Assembly: GCA_963969345.1 (NCBI GenBank)
Contig: OZ017768.1
Coordinates: 124,001-188,000 of the forward strand
Direction: 5' to 3'
DNA from: Turbatrix aceti
Taxonomy: Eukaryota; Nematoda; Chromadorea; Rhabditida; Panagrolaimidae
Length of the DNA: 64,000 bases
Shown one piece after another: positions 22,203 to 33,653 of the stretch; within the stretch, counting starts at the first letter, position 1, and each line of letters opens with the position of its first letter. The notes beneath the pieces were generated by a model. That model was not told the origin of the DNA. It saw nothing but the letters and a program-made list of their open reading frames with translations, and did not search any database. The position numbers were made by a program, and so were the translations under genes.

Positions 22203-24050
22203 GCAAAAATCGAACACCTTGGACGCTTTATAAATGTATTTAGTCGTCCGAATTTCATACAACTGGATGTTGACAAAACAGCGAGTGCTGACGGGGTTTT
22301 AGATGCATTCAAATCGACGACTAACTAAATGACTAACCGCCTAGCAAACGAGTCATGTCAACTCACCGACTTTCTCTTGTACGCTACAACTTGTCAAAAA
22401 AATTGAAGTAGTAAAAATGACGCGGGGCGTTCAACGCACGCACTCCATTCACCATCCTACGCGCACGCTGCAGCATGCACCAGCACATTTACTCCGGCAA
22501 TACGACAATTCGGCGACGACCAAATTCAGCGACCACAATAAAACCAGCGACCACAATGAAATCGGCGCCGACCAAAATCAGCGACAACCATGAATGAACA
22601 AATTCAGCGACAGCTATATAAGGGATATTTGGGGACTCATCTGCTTTATAAGCTCATTAAAGCTGGCTTGCCGTCTCTGGTTCTCATACCGCGACGAAAA
22701 AAATAAGTTCAGCTCAGAAAGCAGCTAATATCCCCCTCGTATCCTCAGTAAAGCTGTCGCTGATTTTGGCCATATTTTCTTGGGCGGGCGCAGGTTTTGG
22801 TCATCGCTGAATTTATTGTGGTCGCTAAATTTGGTCGTCGCCGAATAGTCGTTCCGCCAGGCAGTACGACAATGGCGGAACGACAATTCTTTTCTGCTAT
22901 TGTCGTATTCCCCCCTTCTCGGTACTTCCCGGGTTTTTGCTGTTGTACGTCAATTCAATCTGTCTCCTGAGCCTACAGTTTTTTGGACGATTCAGTTGGG
23001 AGGGAGTAAGAGATTTGTTCCTATTTATTTTTCACTCATTTTTTGACTTGTCTACTGCGGATTCCTTTTTTTGCTTTTTGATTCTTCCGGCTTGCTTTTT
23101 GAAAGTTAGTTGATGCTTTTGATCTGTTTTGTTCAGCGTAAAAGAAAACAGTTTTTCTAAGTAGAGTACAACTTGAAATTAAATTTATATGCTTGACTAT
23201 TTATTATAAAATCAGATTTAGCTACACAGAAAAAATTCCGAGCTGGTTTTGTTGCGTGTTTATGTACCCTGAAAGAGGAGGGTGTCAATCTTCTTTTTGT
23301 GCATCAATCTATTATCGCCAGACTTGTCTGAGGCTCAAACATTTAGACAAGTGAATCCGAAATCATATTTATTTTCTAAATTATGTTTATTGTGTTCAAT
23401 TTATTGTTTTTCGTTCTTAACCGTTCTCTAACTCGTATTTTTTCTTGCGACTTTTTTTTATAAAAAAACAAAAATAACAAATTCTTTTGTTTACAACCGA
23501 TTGTTCACACCGTTCGTTCGTCACCGTCGCCCGAACGCTGACTGCAGTCATGACTGATGTGAGTGTCAAAAAGCTGAATCGGTCGGCTGTATTTTTGTTC
23601 TCCCACTTTCCTCTTCTTATGTTAGGCATTTCGGTTTACATTGGGCTAAATGTCGCATCGCTTGTTTTGCTTCATGCCTTTTGACACAAGGAAATTCGTT
23701 TTTTTACGATTGACGATTGTCAGTTTTTTGTTGCGTGTCATCTCTGCATTGGGCGGTTTCTTGTCTTACATAAAAAATTTTTTGGAAAAAGGCACAAGAA
23801 AATAAATTTTTTTATTGCTGCTTTTGACGACTTTTTTCATACTTTGATTGTAGTCTATTGCCGTTGTTTTTGCAAAACAGGGAACAAAAAAAATAGGCTT
23901 TCAAAAAATGTCTGCTTTGTTTTTCAAAAATATTAGATTTTTTTGGTTCAATGTGGCGCTAAAAAAGATTAACGACAGTTAAAACTATAACGAAAACGTC
24001 TGCTATGAAAAATGCGTTAAAGCTCGATCGCTATTTCGTCGGATTTGTGC
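22203..24050. other. Intergenic DNA after the tRNA
   Basis: No gene recognised. It contains the inverted repeat at about 22496-22870 described separately; a small open frame at 23487-23684 shows no domain. Confidence 0.6.
22496..22870. repeat. Imperfect inverted repeat with GCGACCA motifs
   Basis: The left part carries repeated CAGCGACCACAAT motifs and the right part their complements (ATTGTGGTCGCT), with shared outer sequence around ATTCGGCGACGACC. The centre holds a TATATAAGGG box and unrelated sequence. It looks like a MITE with arrayed self-complementary motifs; no target duplication was found. Confidence 0.55.
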
Positions 24051-24058
24051 AAATTAGG

Positions 24059-24158
24059 CAGTGTTGTCGAGTACCCGGACCGAAACCGGGCGGTTCGAGT
24101 ACCCGTAAAAAATAGTTTTCGGTTCCGGTTCGAAATTTTTTCAGAACCGACAACACTG
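24059..24158. mobile_element. 100-bp hAT-like MITE with ACCCGGAC/GGTTC core
   Basis: Terminal inverted repeats CAGTGTTGTCG / CGACAACACTG are flanked by an 8-bp duplication with one mismatch (AAATTAGG 24051-24058, AAATTATG 24159-24166). The interior is built of ACCCGG, CGGTTC and GAACCG motifs that can pair internally. Confidence 0.75.
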
Positions 24159-24968
24159 AAATTATGTCAATTTTAGCAAAAATCTGAATTTGACTTTTTC
24201 GCTTTTTGTATTTTTTACAATATTAATTTCACATTTTGGCATTTTTTTAATTTTGCGGGAATGATTTTTATTCAAATTTAGTTTTGGACAAAAAATAGAT
24301 CTTTTATTTTTTTTAATTTCAACCAGATGCTAGGTGCCAAACTATCGTCATTTGATTTATCGAGATTGATGAAGCCGCCCTCTGTTTTTTCCGTCGTAAA
24401 GAATGCTTGACTAAATAGCGCACTTTCTATTTAACCTCTTTTTCCTGCATTCCTTTTTTTGTCTATATTGGTATTGCTCTGAAATTTGCCGCGCTCAGCA
24501 TCGGCTATGTTTTGCCGGCCAGTCAGTCAATTTGCCGTCCCTGCCGTCATGATTGTCTTATTTCCTCCTCTTTTTTTCGTAAATGGTTAGCCTATGGGGC
24601 ATAAACTACTCCTAGTAGCACTCCCGACACAAGCCACATGCTTTGCTTTGCCCCCACCCTCGACACGCATGGCTTGCGTCTTCGCGCTCTCCTGTTTTTT
24701 TTCTGATGCTATTTTGCATTCACACATAATGGTGTCTAGCTCCTACATACATATATAGCGTAATATAGATACATATTACATCTTCACGGCAATTCTAAGC
24801 GTTAAACATTTTTTGATTCCAAAAAAATAAAAACAAATTATTGAATTTAATTTCTTGAATAAAATTCGATAACAATTGGTTTGTGTTCTTTAGTACCAGC
24901 AACAAATCTTCATACTATTTAGACAACGTTTTATTTCTTTGACTGTCCATTTTGTTAATTTTTAATTC

Positions 24969-25040
24969 GTGGCGTTTACAAATTATTCTCTATAATTTGT
25001 AAACGCCACGTTTACAAATTATAGAGAATTATAGTGGCGC
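24969..25040. repeat. Short palindrome GTGGCGTTTACAAATT
   Basis: 24969-25009 forms a near-perfect hairpin with arms GTGGCGTTTACAAATTA and its complement. A further inverted fragment ending TAGTGGCGC follows to 25040. It is probably a small MITE or its remnant. Confidence 0.7.
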
Positions 25041-25423
25041 TAGTTCCCGCCACAAAAGGGGGATGGTTTTTTTCAAAAATAACTGGAAAGCCCGCCTGGT
25101 GGGGTTTGGGGTATTTTCTATTCATTTAAACTATTCATAAAAACGCACCACAAATGTTGGGAGCTTGACTAAACGTCAAGAAATTATTAGCGTTTTTTTT
25201 TAATTTATGGCATAACACGGCTTCATTTGAGCTTAAGCTCGAAAATTTGTCTTCAATAAAATATAACAATTATGTTAATGTACAAAATTATTTTCTTTGT
25301 TTCCATTCACACAATTCTGTTGCGGATTACTTGCATGTCTGTTCTAATCTTCTGGCTATGATATTTTTTGTCGTTGACTTGGTAAAATCTTACTGTTTAA
25401 CAATCAATCTGACACATTGTTCC
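25041..25423. other. AT-rich intergenic DNA
   Basis: Nothing recognisable before the retrotransposon fragment that follows. Confidence 0.5.
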
Positions 25424-28400
25424 TAAAGGTTTACGATCGCTGAGAATATCACGTTCGAGACGTCGCTGGCCGCGGATGAGCGTCTGAGCTCCGTCTTTCG
25501 TGAGTGCCCACGTCTCACAGCCGTAGAGGACGGCACACTCAAAAAAAAAAATCACGTTTTCGCAAAAAAAATATCACGAAATCGCATTGACGTTCGTGCG
25601 TGATGAAACGCAGGACTATTCTTGCGATTTAGCGAAGGAAAACGTGAGAATAATCTTGCGTTTTTGGTTGCAAGAAAGAGCTTGAATTTTGCCTGGCAAA
25701 GCGTTCCCAATATTTTCCGTGCGGGAGTACCCGTTTTTTGCCTAAACCGACCCCCTTCCCCATACCCCCCACCCCTTAGCACGGCATATAAAAAACATTC
25801 ATTACAAACAATATGACTATAAAAATAATAATAAAAAACAAAAATCACTGCTAAGAATAGATAGAGTTGCCGTGTTGCTGTTTCTTCTGCTGTGCAGTCG
25901 CCGTTTCTGTGAAGGTCGTTGCTGTGATCGACGATCTCGTAGCATTTCGACTGCCCTGTACGGTCGCCGATATATGCCGACTCATCGCAGCCGATTGGGC
26001 CTAAAAACTCCAAGCAATTACAACAATCCACAAGTTTTCCCAAAAAACTTACTTCGAGTACAAAACAGGGCTCGATCGCAGGTTGTTTGAAGTCATCTGA
26101 AAGTATTGATGCGTAAATGGATAAAAAATGAAGCCCGAAAGTTAGTTATGCCCCAAAATTTCATACCAACTGCCTTTCAACCTATTTTTTTACCTTTTCT
26201 GCGATCGCGGAGCCAATCTTGGCGTCCCATCTGTCGCAGCGCAATCCTACCTAATAAATCGCAAAAAACTCATCGAGCAATCGCAAAAAAGGTAAAAAAA
26301 ACAGGGTAAAACTTGGTTGGTGTTCAAAAAAGTCGTGATTACGCCCCCAAACTTTTGAAAAGCTCAAAAACATACGTTGGCAGCGGCATCACAGTTGAAT
26401 GGAGTCGCCGATCGTATGAGTTTGCTCGGATGGTGTCGCCGGAGTTATCTGAAACAAAAGTAAAACAATTCACGCTAATAAACAACAATGACAACAAATC
26501 GACAAAAAATAACACGAACAAAAAAAAAAGCAAAGTCTGGAACAATGACAAGCTCGCTGCAAAAGCGATCGCAATATTCGCGTTGAGACTCCTCGAAATT
26601 AAAAAAAGTCGTACAACTCTTTGTCTTCCCTTTCTGCCCGAGCACGCTTGCAAGCGCGCTTGTCGAGATAATTGCAAAAAAATAATTGGGCCAAATTTAG
26701 ATTTGTTTTACTTTTTTTTGGGTTCGATTAGTAAATTTGATAATATTTCAAGCATTTTGGTGCATTTTTTGAATAAATCGGACAATTTTTGATTGAAATC
26801 GAGTAGGGTTCGGAAGAAAAAATCCACAGGTCTTCAACATGTAGACAAAAATCTGAAAATTTCAGTACAGACTAAAAACTAAATTTCCTTTCGAATGACA
26901 TACTCAGTTTTTTGATAACGAATTGATAAATGTCAAAAAAAACGGTTTTTTTCGGAAATTTGAAAATTTCGGAACTTTTTCGAACTTTTAGGAACAAAAT
27001 AGTAAAATTTTTGAATTCTACGGGGTTTTTTACGTCCGGTGTCAAGATTCTTGCCATAACGTTTCAAAGCTGAGCCAATGGTGATTTTTTCCCCCGACCC
27101 CCCTTTTTTGATCTCGATTGTCGGAAAATTGGTACCAAAAATGAGTGTATGTTGCGCGAATTAATCTGGTGAAGCCAAAAAAATAGATAGAAATTCAAGA
27201 GTTACACCGTTTTGTAGACCGAAAAATTTCTAACAAAATGTTTTATCTCGTTTTGCTAAGCAGTGTTTTACCTCATAGCCTCAGGCGCTTAAACAAGTAG
27301 GGTTCGGGAGAATCGCTACCGTATGCCCATGCGATATGGTAATTATCTGAAATGTTGGTTCTAGATAAAAAAGATACCGCTCTATCGATTGGTAATATTC
27401 GCATTTTGATCACGGTTCTAAAAAGTACCGAATTTTTCAAATTTCTGAAAAAAACCGTTTTTTTGGACATTTATCAATTCGTTATCAAAAAACTGAGTAC
27501 GTCATTCGAAAGGAAATTTAGTTTTTAGTATGTACTGAAATTTTCAGATTTCTGTCTACATTTTGAAGATCTGTGGATTTTTTTTTCCGAACCCTACTCG
27601 ATTTCAATCAAAAATTGTTCGATTTATTTAAAAAACCCACCAAAATGCTTGAAATATTATCAAATTTACTAATCGAAATCAAAAAATTAAAAAAAATGTT
27701 AAAATTTGGCCCAAAATCTTTTTTTTTGCAATTAATTCGACCAGCTCGAGCAGCAGCAGCAGCAGGAGGAAGCGTGAATTCACTTTCAAATTATTTTCGC
27801 TATAAGAGCACCCAAAATGGTGACTTGTCTGAAAAACCTGAAAAACGCCCAAAAACGCAAGATTTTTACTTGCGATTATGAGCAAGAATGTGATTCTTGC
27901 GTTTTCGTGAGATTTGTGCTTGCGAAAACGTGACAAAATTTTTCTTGCGCATCAAATTTTTTTGAGTGCAGGGGTGATGCACCTGTGGATGAGGCGGCGT
28001 TTCAGGCTCATCTTGACTCGTGGCGCGCGAAGGAAGTTTCGGTACTTGAAGTAGATCTTTCGGCCGGCTGCAAGACGTCGTGAGATCTCTCTTTTATGGT
28101 TTTTCGGCCAGGAAACGAGTTGCCCGAGATATACGAACTCAGACACTCTTCCAACCGGTTTGCCGTTGAGGAGAATCTCAGCCTCGTCGCCAATGACGTT
28201 GGACATCCACTTAGTTTTTCCGACATTGATTTCCAAGCCGACCTCAAGAGCGTTGTCGGCAAGGTCCTGCAACATGGATTGACAAGTGGCAGCGTCGGAA
28301 GATAGCAGGGCAATGTCGTCCGCGTATGCCAGGTAGCTTAGCGTAGAACTGCCATTCCGAATACCACGGTTAGACCAGTCGACTCGATTCAGCACATCCT

Positions 28401-28495
28401 GGAGAACGAGGATGAACAGGAGAGGAGACAATGAGTCGCCTTGTCGGACTCCCCTTTGCGTGTCGAATTCAGCAGCAATGTCGCAACATGCGCAT
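25424..28495 (-). pseudogene. RTE-like LINE reverse transcriptase relic, split by a transposon
   Basis: Two minus-strand pieces, 27969 to about 28495 and about 25424-25535, encode successive parts of a reverse transcriptase. The first has GVRQGDSLSPLLF, the catalytic YADD box in SYLAYADDIALL, and NVGKTKWM; the second has VLYGCETWALTK and QRRLERDIL, the conserved region after the RT in RTE/CR1-like LINEs. Between them sits the element 25536-27968. Deleting it with one copy of the flanking CA dinucleotide restores the frame as TPAVLYGCETWAL. Both the 5' part (endonuclease, fingers) and the 3' end are missing, so it is a dead copy. Confidence 0.85.
25536..27968. mobile_element. 2.4 kb CACTA-like element inside a LINE
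   Basis: The ends are inverted: CACTCAAAAAAA on the left and TTTTTTTGAGTG on the right, followed inward by TCACGTTTTCGC and GCGAAAACGTGA. CACT termini and a 2-3 bp duplication (CA, or GCA if the terminal base is shared) are what CACTA/EnSpm elements show. Inside are long imperfect inverted arms (about 26660-26990 and 27425-27750), a segment shared with the MULE interior (26100-26620), and no intact transposase. It is non-autonomous. Confidence 0.65.
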
Positions 28496-30077
28496 GTGTT
28501 TTTTTTTATGTTTTGATATTTTTTCAAATGTGACAGAAACGACAGAGGGTTACAGAAACAACACGAAATATTTCCTGTTCAATACTCACGCAGATGTGTT
28601 ATTCTTTATTACCAAGGAGAGATTTCAAACTATATTACATTTTTACTTTTATTCTTTCGTCTGTGAAATTATAGATTGAGATATGTATTTCAAAAATATA
28701 AAAAAAAACGTCTGTCGTGTGGACGTGCGAGTGTTTATGCTGTATAATGCCTTTTTGTCGATTGTCAAGTGCGTCACACTTTTTAGTATAATCTTTCATT
28801 CTGCTGTTCAGACGGCATCGAATTAGTAAATTTATATAGTTTCCGTTCACGGAAGTCAATGAAATTTGAGACAGTTTAAATAATTTTAGCAAATATTTTT
28901 TTTTATTATACTTCAGAAATGCTCAAAAAGGTATGTAACTTGTTATTAGAAATCCTAGATTGCTCTTTTTTAAAAATGATCATTTATTCATATCCAATCA
29001 GGTTTCTGGTCTAGGACAAGGGTGAAAAGCCGATGGGGTGCGTGTATACGTTCCGGTAGCCTCGACTTCCCTGCGCAGCGTGAGGCTGGTCGGCAGACGC
29101 GGTTCTATGCTGCCGACCTGTTCCAGGATGCGCGACCTGTTCCTGTTCTACATTTGCAGGCATCAAAATAACCAGATTTATTTTCTAATGTAAGTGCTAA
29201 TAAAAATTACACTATTTTTTGACCAATTTCAATTCTCTGATGTTATTTGTTTGTTTTTAAAAACATTAGAAGCAGATAATAACTTTCCAGCAAATTGATA
29301 ATTTTTGGAAAACTTTTGTTAAATGTATTTAACTTGTTTGCACAAATTTGCGCTTGATGTACTTATTTTTTTGGAATTTTTTTCCGACCCATCAAAACTT
29401 CATTATCAGCGGTTCTTATTTTTTATTTGTCAAAAAAAAATTTCTATTTTCATTTATAAGTGAACTAACTAATATCTGTTGACAGCACAAGGCTACATAT
29501 TTAGATAGATATTTATGATGAGTTTTTGCCACAGACACACACAGTGTCATTTATTCAAGTGCGCTTATAGAATTCTATAAATTTTTTTATTTGGAATTTG
29601 TTGGTAAAACTGATTTTTGAACTTCAAAATAATGAATGCCAGTTTTTTTTGCCGGTGTTTTGCCCATCCGTATGGTCTGGTATTGTCTTCAAGCGGAATC
29701 GTCTGGTGTCACGTCTTTCAGTTTATTTATTCCACCGTCTTTTAAAACCGTCTTTGTACATTATCCTGAACAAAGGGAAAAGATGGAACGTAGAAACACA
29801 CGCTTACCAACTTGATAATCCTTAACCAGAGGAAAAAAGTGTCGACAGCCCTGTACACAACGAACAGTGGGACGAGTTTCCCTATTGTTTGTACGTGTTG
29901 GGAGGGTGGTTGTTTTTAGACAATGTTTAACAGCAAACAACGAAAAAAGGGATATTGATTGAGCATTGATGCAAGCATTGACAATCAAGAAAAAAACTGT
30001 TGTCGTTCTTTCCGGTTCACTTTTTGCATGCTTTTATGATTATCTTTTTTTTTTAGAATTTTTTTGTTACTTTTCAG
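28496..30077. other. Intergenic DNA before the TTC7-like gene
   Basis: AT-rich except for a short GC-rich patch near 29020-29150. No exon with a TTC7-like sequence could be found here although the exon at 30078 needs one upstream. Confidence 0.5.
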
Positions 30078-32029
30078 CCTTATGCCAACGAGATCCCCTC
30101 CGACTGCCGATCGCCATGCTCACTCAGGCAATTTCGTCAGCGTCTCGTTCTGCCACGTCGACGTCGCTCGCCGTTCTCCTGAGCGATCCATCAACGTCTG
30201 TCTGGGCGGTCGCCGCTCGCCCACCCGAGCCACCCAAGGCCACTAAGCTTGCGCCAGGCAATGAATCTGTGACGTGGTCGCAGTACGCAAAATCGCTTAT
30301 TATCGCTAATCGACCGATTCAGGCGTGTCAGGCTCTGCTTTTGGCCATCGATCAGCGAGGCGCCAAGCCTGAAGTCGCCGAAAAGTCTGACGTTACCATT
30401 AATACGAATGGTAATGGCACCGCTAATACGAATAGTATACAAGTTAACGGCATCGCTTCATCAGAGATCGCCAAGGGGCGTTCGGAGATCAGTCAAGCTA
30501 CAGCCGAAGCCGTCAGCGATCACCTGTTAGCTGCTAAGCTTTACCTGATGGATGTCAAGGATTATGATTTGGGTTGGTCATTTTAGGCATTATTTTTAAA
30601 AGAATAAAAATAGTTTTCATTCTAGCGATGAAGCATTCTCAGGTGGCAATGTCCACCTGTCGAGGATCCTTTCAAGAAGCCAGGTGCATGTTGTTCTACT
30701 CCACGTCATTTTGCCAAAAAATCTGGAACACACCCTCCAACATCTGCCTAAAGACCACTCTACTGAGGCGGGCTACTGAGAATTTTGAACGCACGATTCA
30801 CATGGATCCACACGATTATCTGTCTCACTTTTACGCATCCCTACAATATGCTCACTGTACTGTTGCTTCTTAAGGAACTAAATAAATAGTTCTGTGTTCT
30901 TATAGGTCGAAACATCACTACGGCCATCGAGCACTGTCAGAACTCTCTCAAACTCAACCCAGAACAACCAAATGCAATCTTCCTCCTTGCCTTGCTTTTT
31001 ACTGCCACCGGCGACTACCTATCTGCTCACGAACTGGTCAATGCAGGCCTCCAAGAGTTCCCTAACAACATGGGACTTTTAGTTCTCAGATTCCGACTTG
31101 AAGAAAAATATGACCGTTCAGAAGAGGTGTTTCAGGCCGCCAAGGCTCTTCTCACTGCCTGTCGAAGGTCTACTTTGACTCCTTCCGGGCTCAGAAATAC
31201 AGTTCATCGTAACTCCGCTCAAGGAACTCCTAGTCGGGTGCCCTCGTCAATTGGTGGTAGCGAAACGCATAATAACAAGCGTCTTGGCACTACGAGAGAA
31301 GCCATCGGCCCGATGACTCCAATTTTTGCGGCTCCACTGCTTCTCGCAGCAGATATGTCTTTGTGCCCTCCAAAGTCTCCGACAATCGAATATCCGGCTT
31401 CTGACAACGGACTAACGTCGATGTCTTTGGCTGCCGCACCGTCGTCGAATGTTTCGATGACTTCGACGACGCAGTCTCTGCCAATCGACCCAGATTACAG
31501 ATTCCAAGCGAGTCTTTGGCTACAGTTAGGGGAATTTTTTCTTCGAAAAAGTCGTTTGCATGATGTTCAAGTTTGCGTCGAAGAAGCTACTGCACTGTGT
31601 CCAGATTCGGTGGACATAACTTATTTTAAGGTATGACTCTTGGATTTTTTTGGATTTATTTCCAACTTTTAGGCCCTACTCCTCTTAAGCCAGGTCAAGT
31701 CTTCCACTTCACCCGCAACAACCGAGTCACTTCTCTCCCAAGCCAGAAGCTACTGCTTGACAGTGCTCGGCATAGATACCGGTCATATTTCAGCCATGAA
31801 TTCCCTTGCGGAGATTTACCACTTCGAAGACAACTTTCCACTTGCAGAAAAGTGTCTCCGTGATCTTCTCATGCTGGACCACCTTGATCACCGGCCTTGG
31901 CACGCGTTGGGCTGTCTATTGGCGCTGCAAGAGCGATTTGACGAGGCTTCAGAGTGTTTTGAGACTGCTGCCAAGTTAGAAACCACGACCCCGCTTATTC
32001 CCTTTTCAGTTATTCCATTGACTCTTTAG
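30078..32029 (+). CDS. ttc-7: TTC7-like TPR protein, C-terminal 601 residues
   Basis: TTC7 proteins scaffold the phosphatidylinositol 4-kinase III alpha complex (with EFR3 and FAM126) at the plasma membrane. Exons 30078-30572, 30626-30856, 30906-31630 and 31673-32029 join in phase. Tetratricopeptide repeats are seen at about 30780-30860 (ENFERTIHMDPHDY), 30910-31090 (IEHCQNSLKLNPEQPNA ...), 31500-31620 and 31750-31990 (AMNSLAEIYHFEDNF, HALGCLLALQERFDEA). A Ser/Thr-rich linker lies between. The C-terminus, LETTTPLIPFSVIPLTL, matches the conserved TTC7 tail (LE-SSP-PF-IIP). The first exon starts in mid-codon at an AG, so at least one more exon is required; an in-frame ATG at 30116 is available but would leave out the N-terminal third. 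The first half of exon 2 (30626-30770) is less TPR-like, and its splice sites are the least certain. Confidence 0.8.
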
Positions 32030-32967
32030 TTGACTTTTTTTGTTGAACGAACAGTCGAACGAGCGATGCATGCCTGTGTATTTCTGTATTGCGTGTATTA
32101 ACGGTTTCTGTGAGCTATAAAATTTGAAGAAACGGCAATTAAGTTTGTCAGATGAGATGACATAGTAAGTCGCAAATGTATTTTTTTGCAAAAACAAATG
32201 CGTAACACCCGGGTTTTTGTAATATTTTTGAGCACTATATTGCCTTGTTGTGTACTTGGATTCGAGTTATAAACTCGAATAATGGCGAACGTCTTTTTTA
32301 ACCCTACTTACGATTATAACAACTCTACATGTATTGATTACGACGATTACGTAAATTTTAAAGAAAGTTTTAAAATTTGATAGCACTTTGTAAACCATCA
32401 AGCCAACTAAAATGGAAAATGAAAAAACGTAGATGATTCAATGAATCGATCATTCACGTTTTTTCGTACTGCATATATTTACATAAGTCAGAACATTTTG
32501 TGCGTTTTTTTGTACGAAGAGGGGGCCGATAATTTTAGCTACCTGAAGTGGAAGCTTTTGGCATGCAGGTTGAGGAACTTCGCAAAACAATTCATTTATC
32601 GAGTTCGTGGTCTTACAATCGATCTCTTCGCCGTTGGTCGCTAGGAGTAGTTGTCGCACAGTTTGGCTCTTGCATTCCGAATGATTAATTCCAGAATTCG
32701 ACTAGAGTGATAAAACGGCCTAATGCAAGGCATTTATAATAATTCATTTTGTTTCATTTCTTACTCGTGTTTAACAGCCACTCTGTGAGCCGATTTATTT
32801 CCGACGACACATCTATTTTTATTGTCATAAATGTTTTTGTGCCAAAATTGTAGGCACCTGTGGGGAGGGTCTAACTTTTTTTCAAATTTTTTTAAAGCCT
32901 GATTCTGAACTTTTAACATAAAATTTTCAAAATGCTTCATAATTTCTGATTTTTTGTTCACAGGGGT
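32030..32967. other. Intergenic DNA after ttc-7
   Basis: No gene recognised and no clear AATAAA close to the stop codon. Confidence 0.5.
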
Positions 32968-32975
32968 ATCATGCC

Positions 32976-33645
32976 TAGTGTTTATCTGATATCAGGTTTA
33001 GCCTGATATCAGGGTCTGATACTGATACTGATATCAGATCAGTATCAGTCAGGCAAGAATTTTGAAAGGTCAACATGATATCATGATAGCAAAAATCAAT
33101 ATCAGTCAGTATCATGATCTCAGAAAAAAGTATCATGATACTGATATCTCGATCAAAAAAACGGAAGCAACAACAAAAAGCGGGTTTAAAGCAGTGTGGC
33201 AAAATTTCGGGAGAGATTACAATCCGTGAAAAAATCTCCGGAGTATAAAAACTAGGTTTTACCGTCATTTTTTTCGTTATTTTTTATTTTTGAACACTGA
33301 AATCTTCTGCGAAATTTTTTTTATCCGAAAGAATCTCCGGATATTCTCCGGAGAAATTCTCTTGAGAGAATTTGAAGATTCACTTTTTTTACTAGTTTTT
33401 CTAAACGACGACATTGCATGTTATTTATTCAAATGAAATTGAATTTTGAGATTTTGTGGGATTTTTTTCATATCAGACAGATATCACGATAGCAGACTGA
33501 TATCATGATATCAGCCTGATATCAGGTTACTATCAGTCAGGCACGTTTTTTTTCCTTCAACCTGATATCAGTATCAGATCATGATACTTTTTTTAAGTAT
33601 CAGATCAGATCATGATATCAAAAAAACGGTATCAGATAAACACTA
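32976..33645. mobile_element. 670-bp hAT-like MITE made of TGATATCA/GTATCATG motifs
   Basis: Terminal inverted repeats TAGTGTTTATCTGATATC and GGTATCAGATAAACACTA are flanked by a perfect 8-bp direct repeat ATCATGCC (32968-32975, 33646-33653). Both ends are arrays of the palindromic GATATC and of GTATCATGATA. The middle (33140-33470) is ordinary AT-rich sequence. No coding capacity. Confidence 0.85.
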
Positions 33646-33653
33646 ATCATGCC

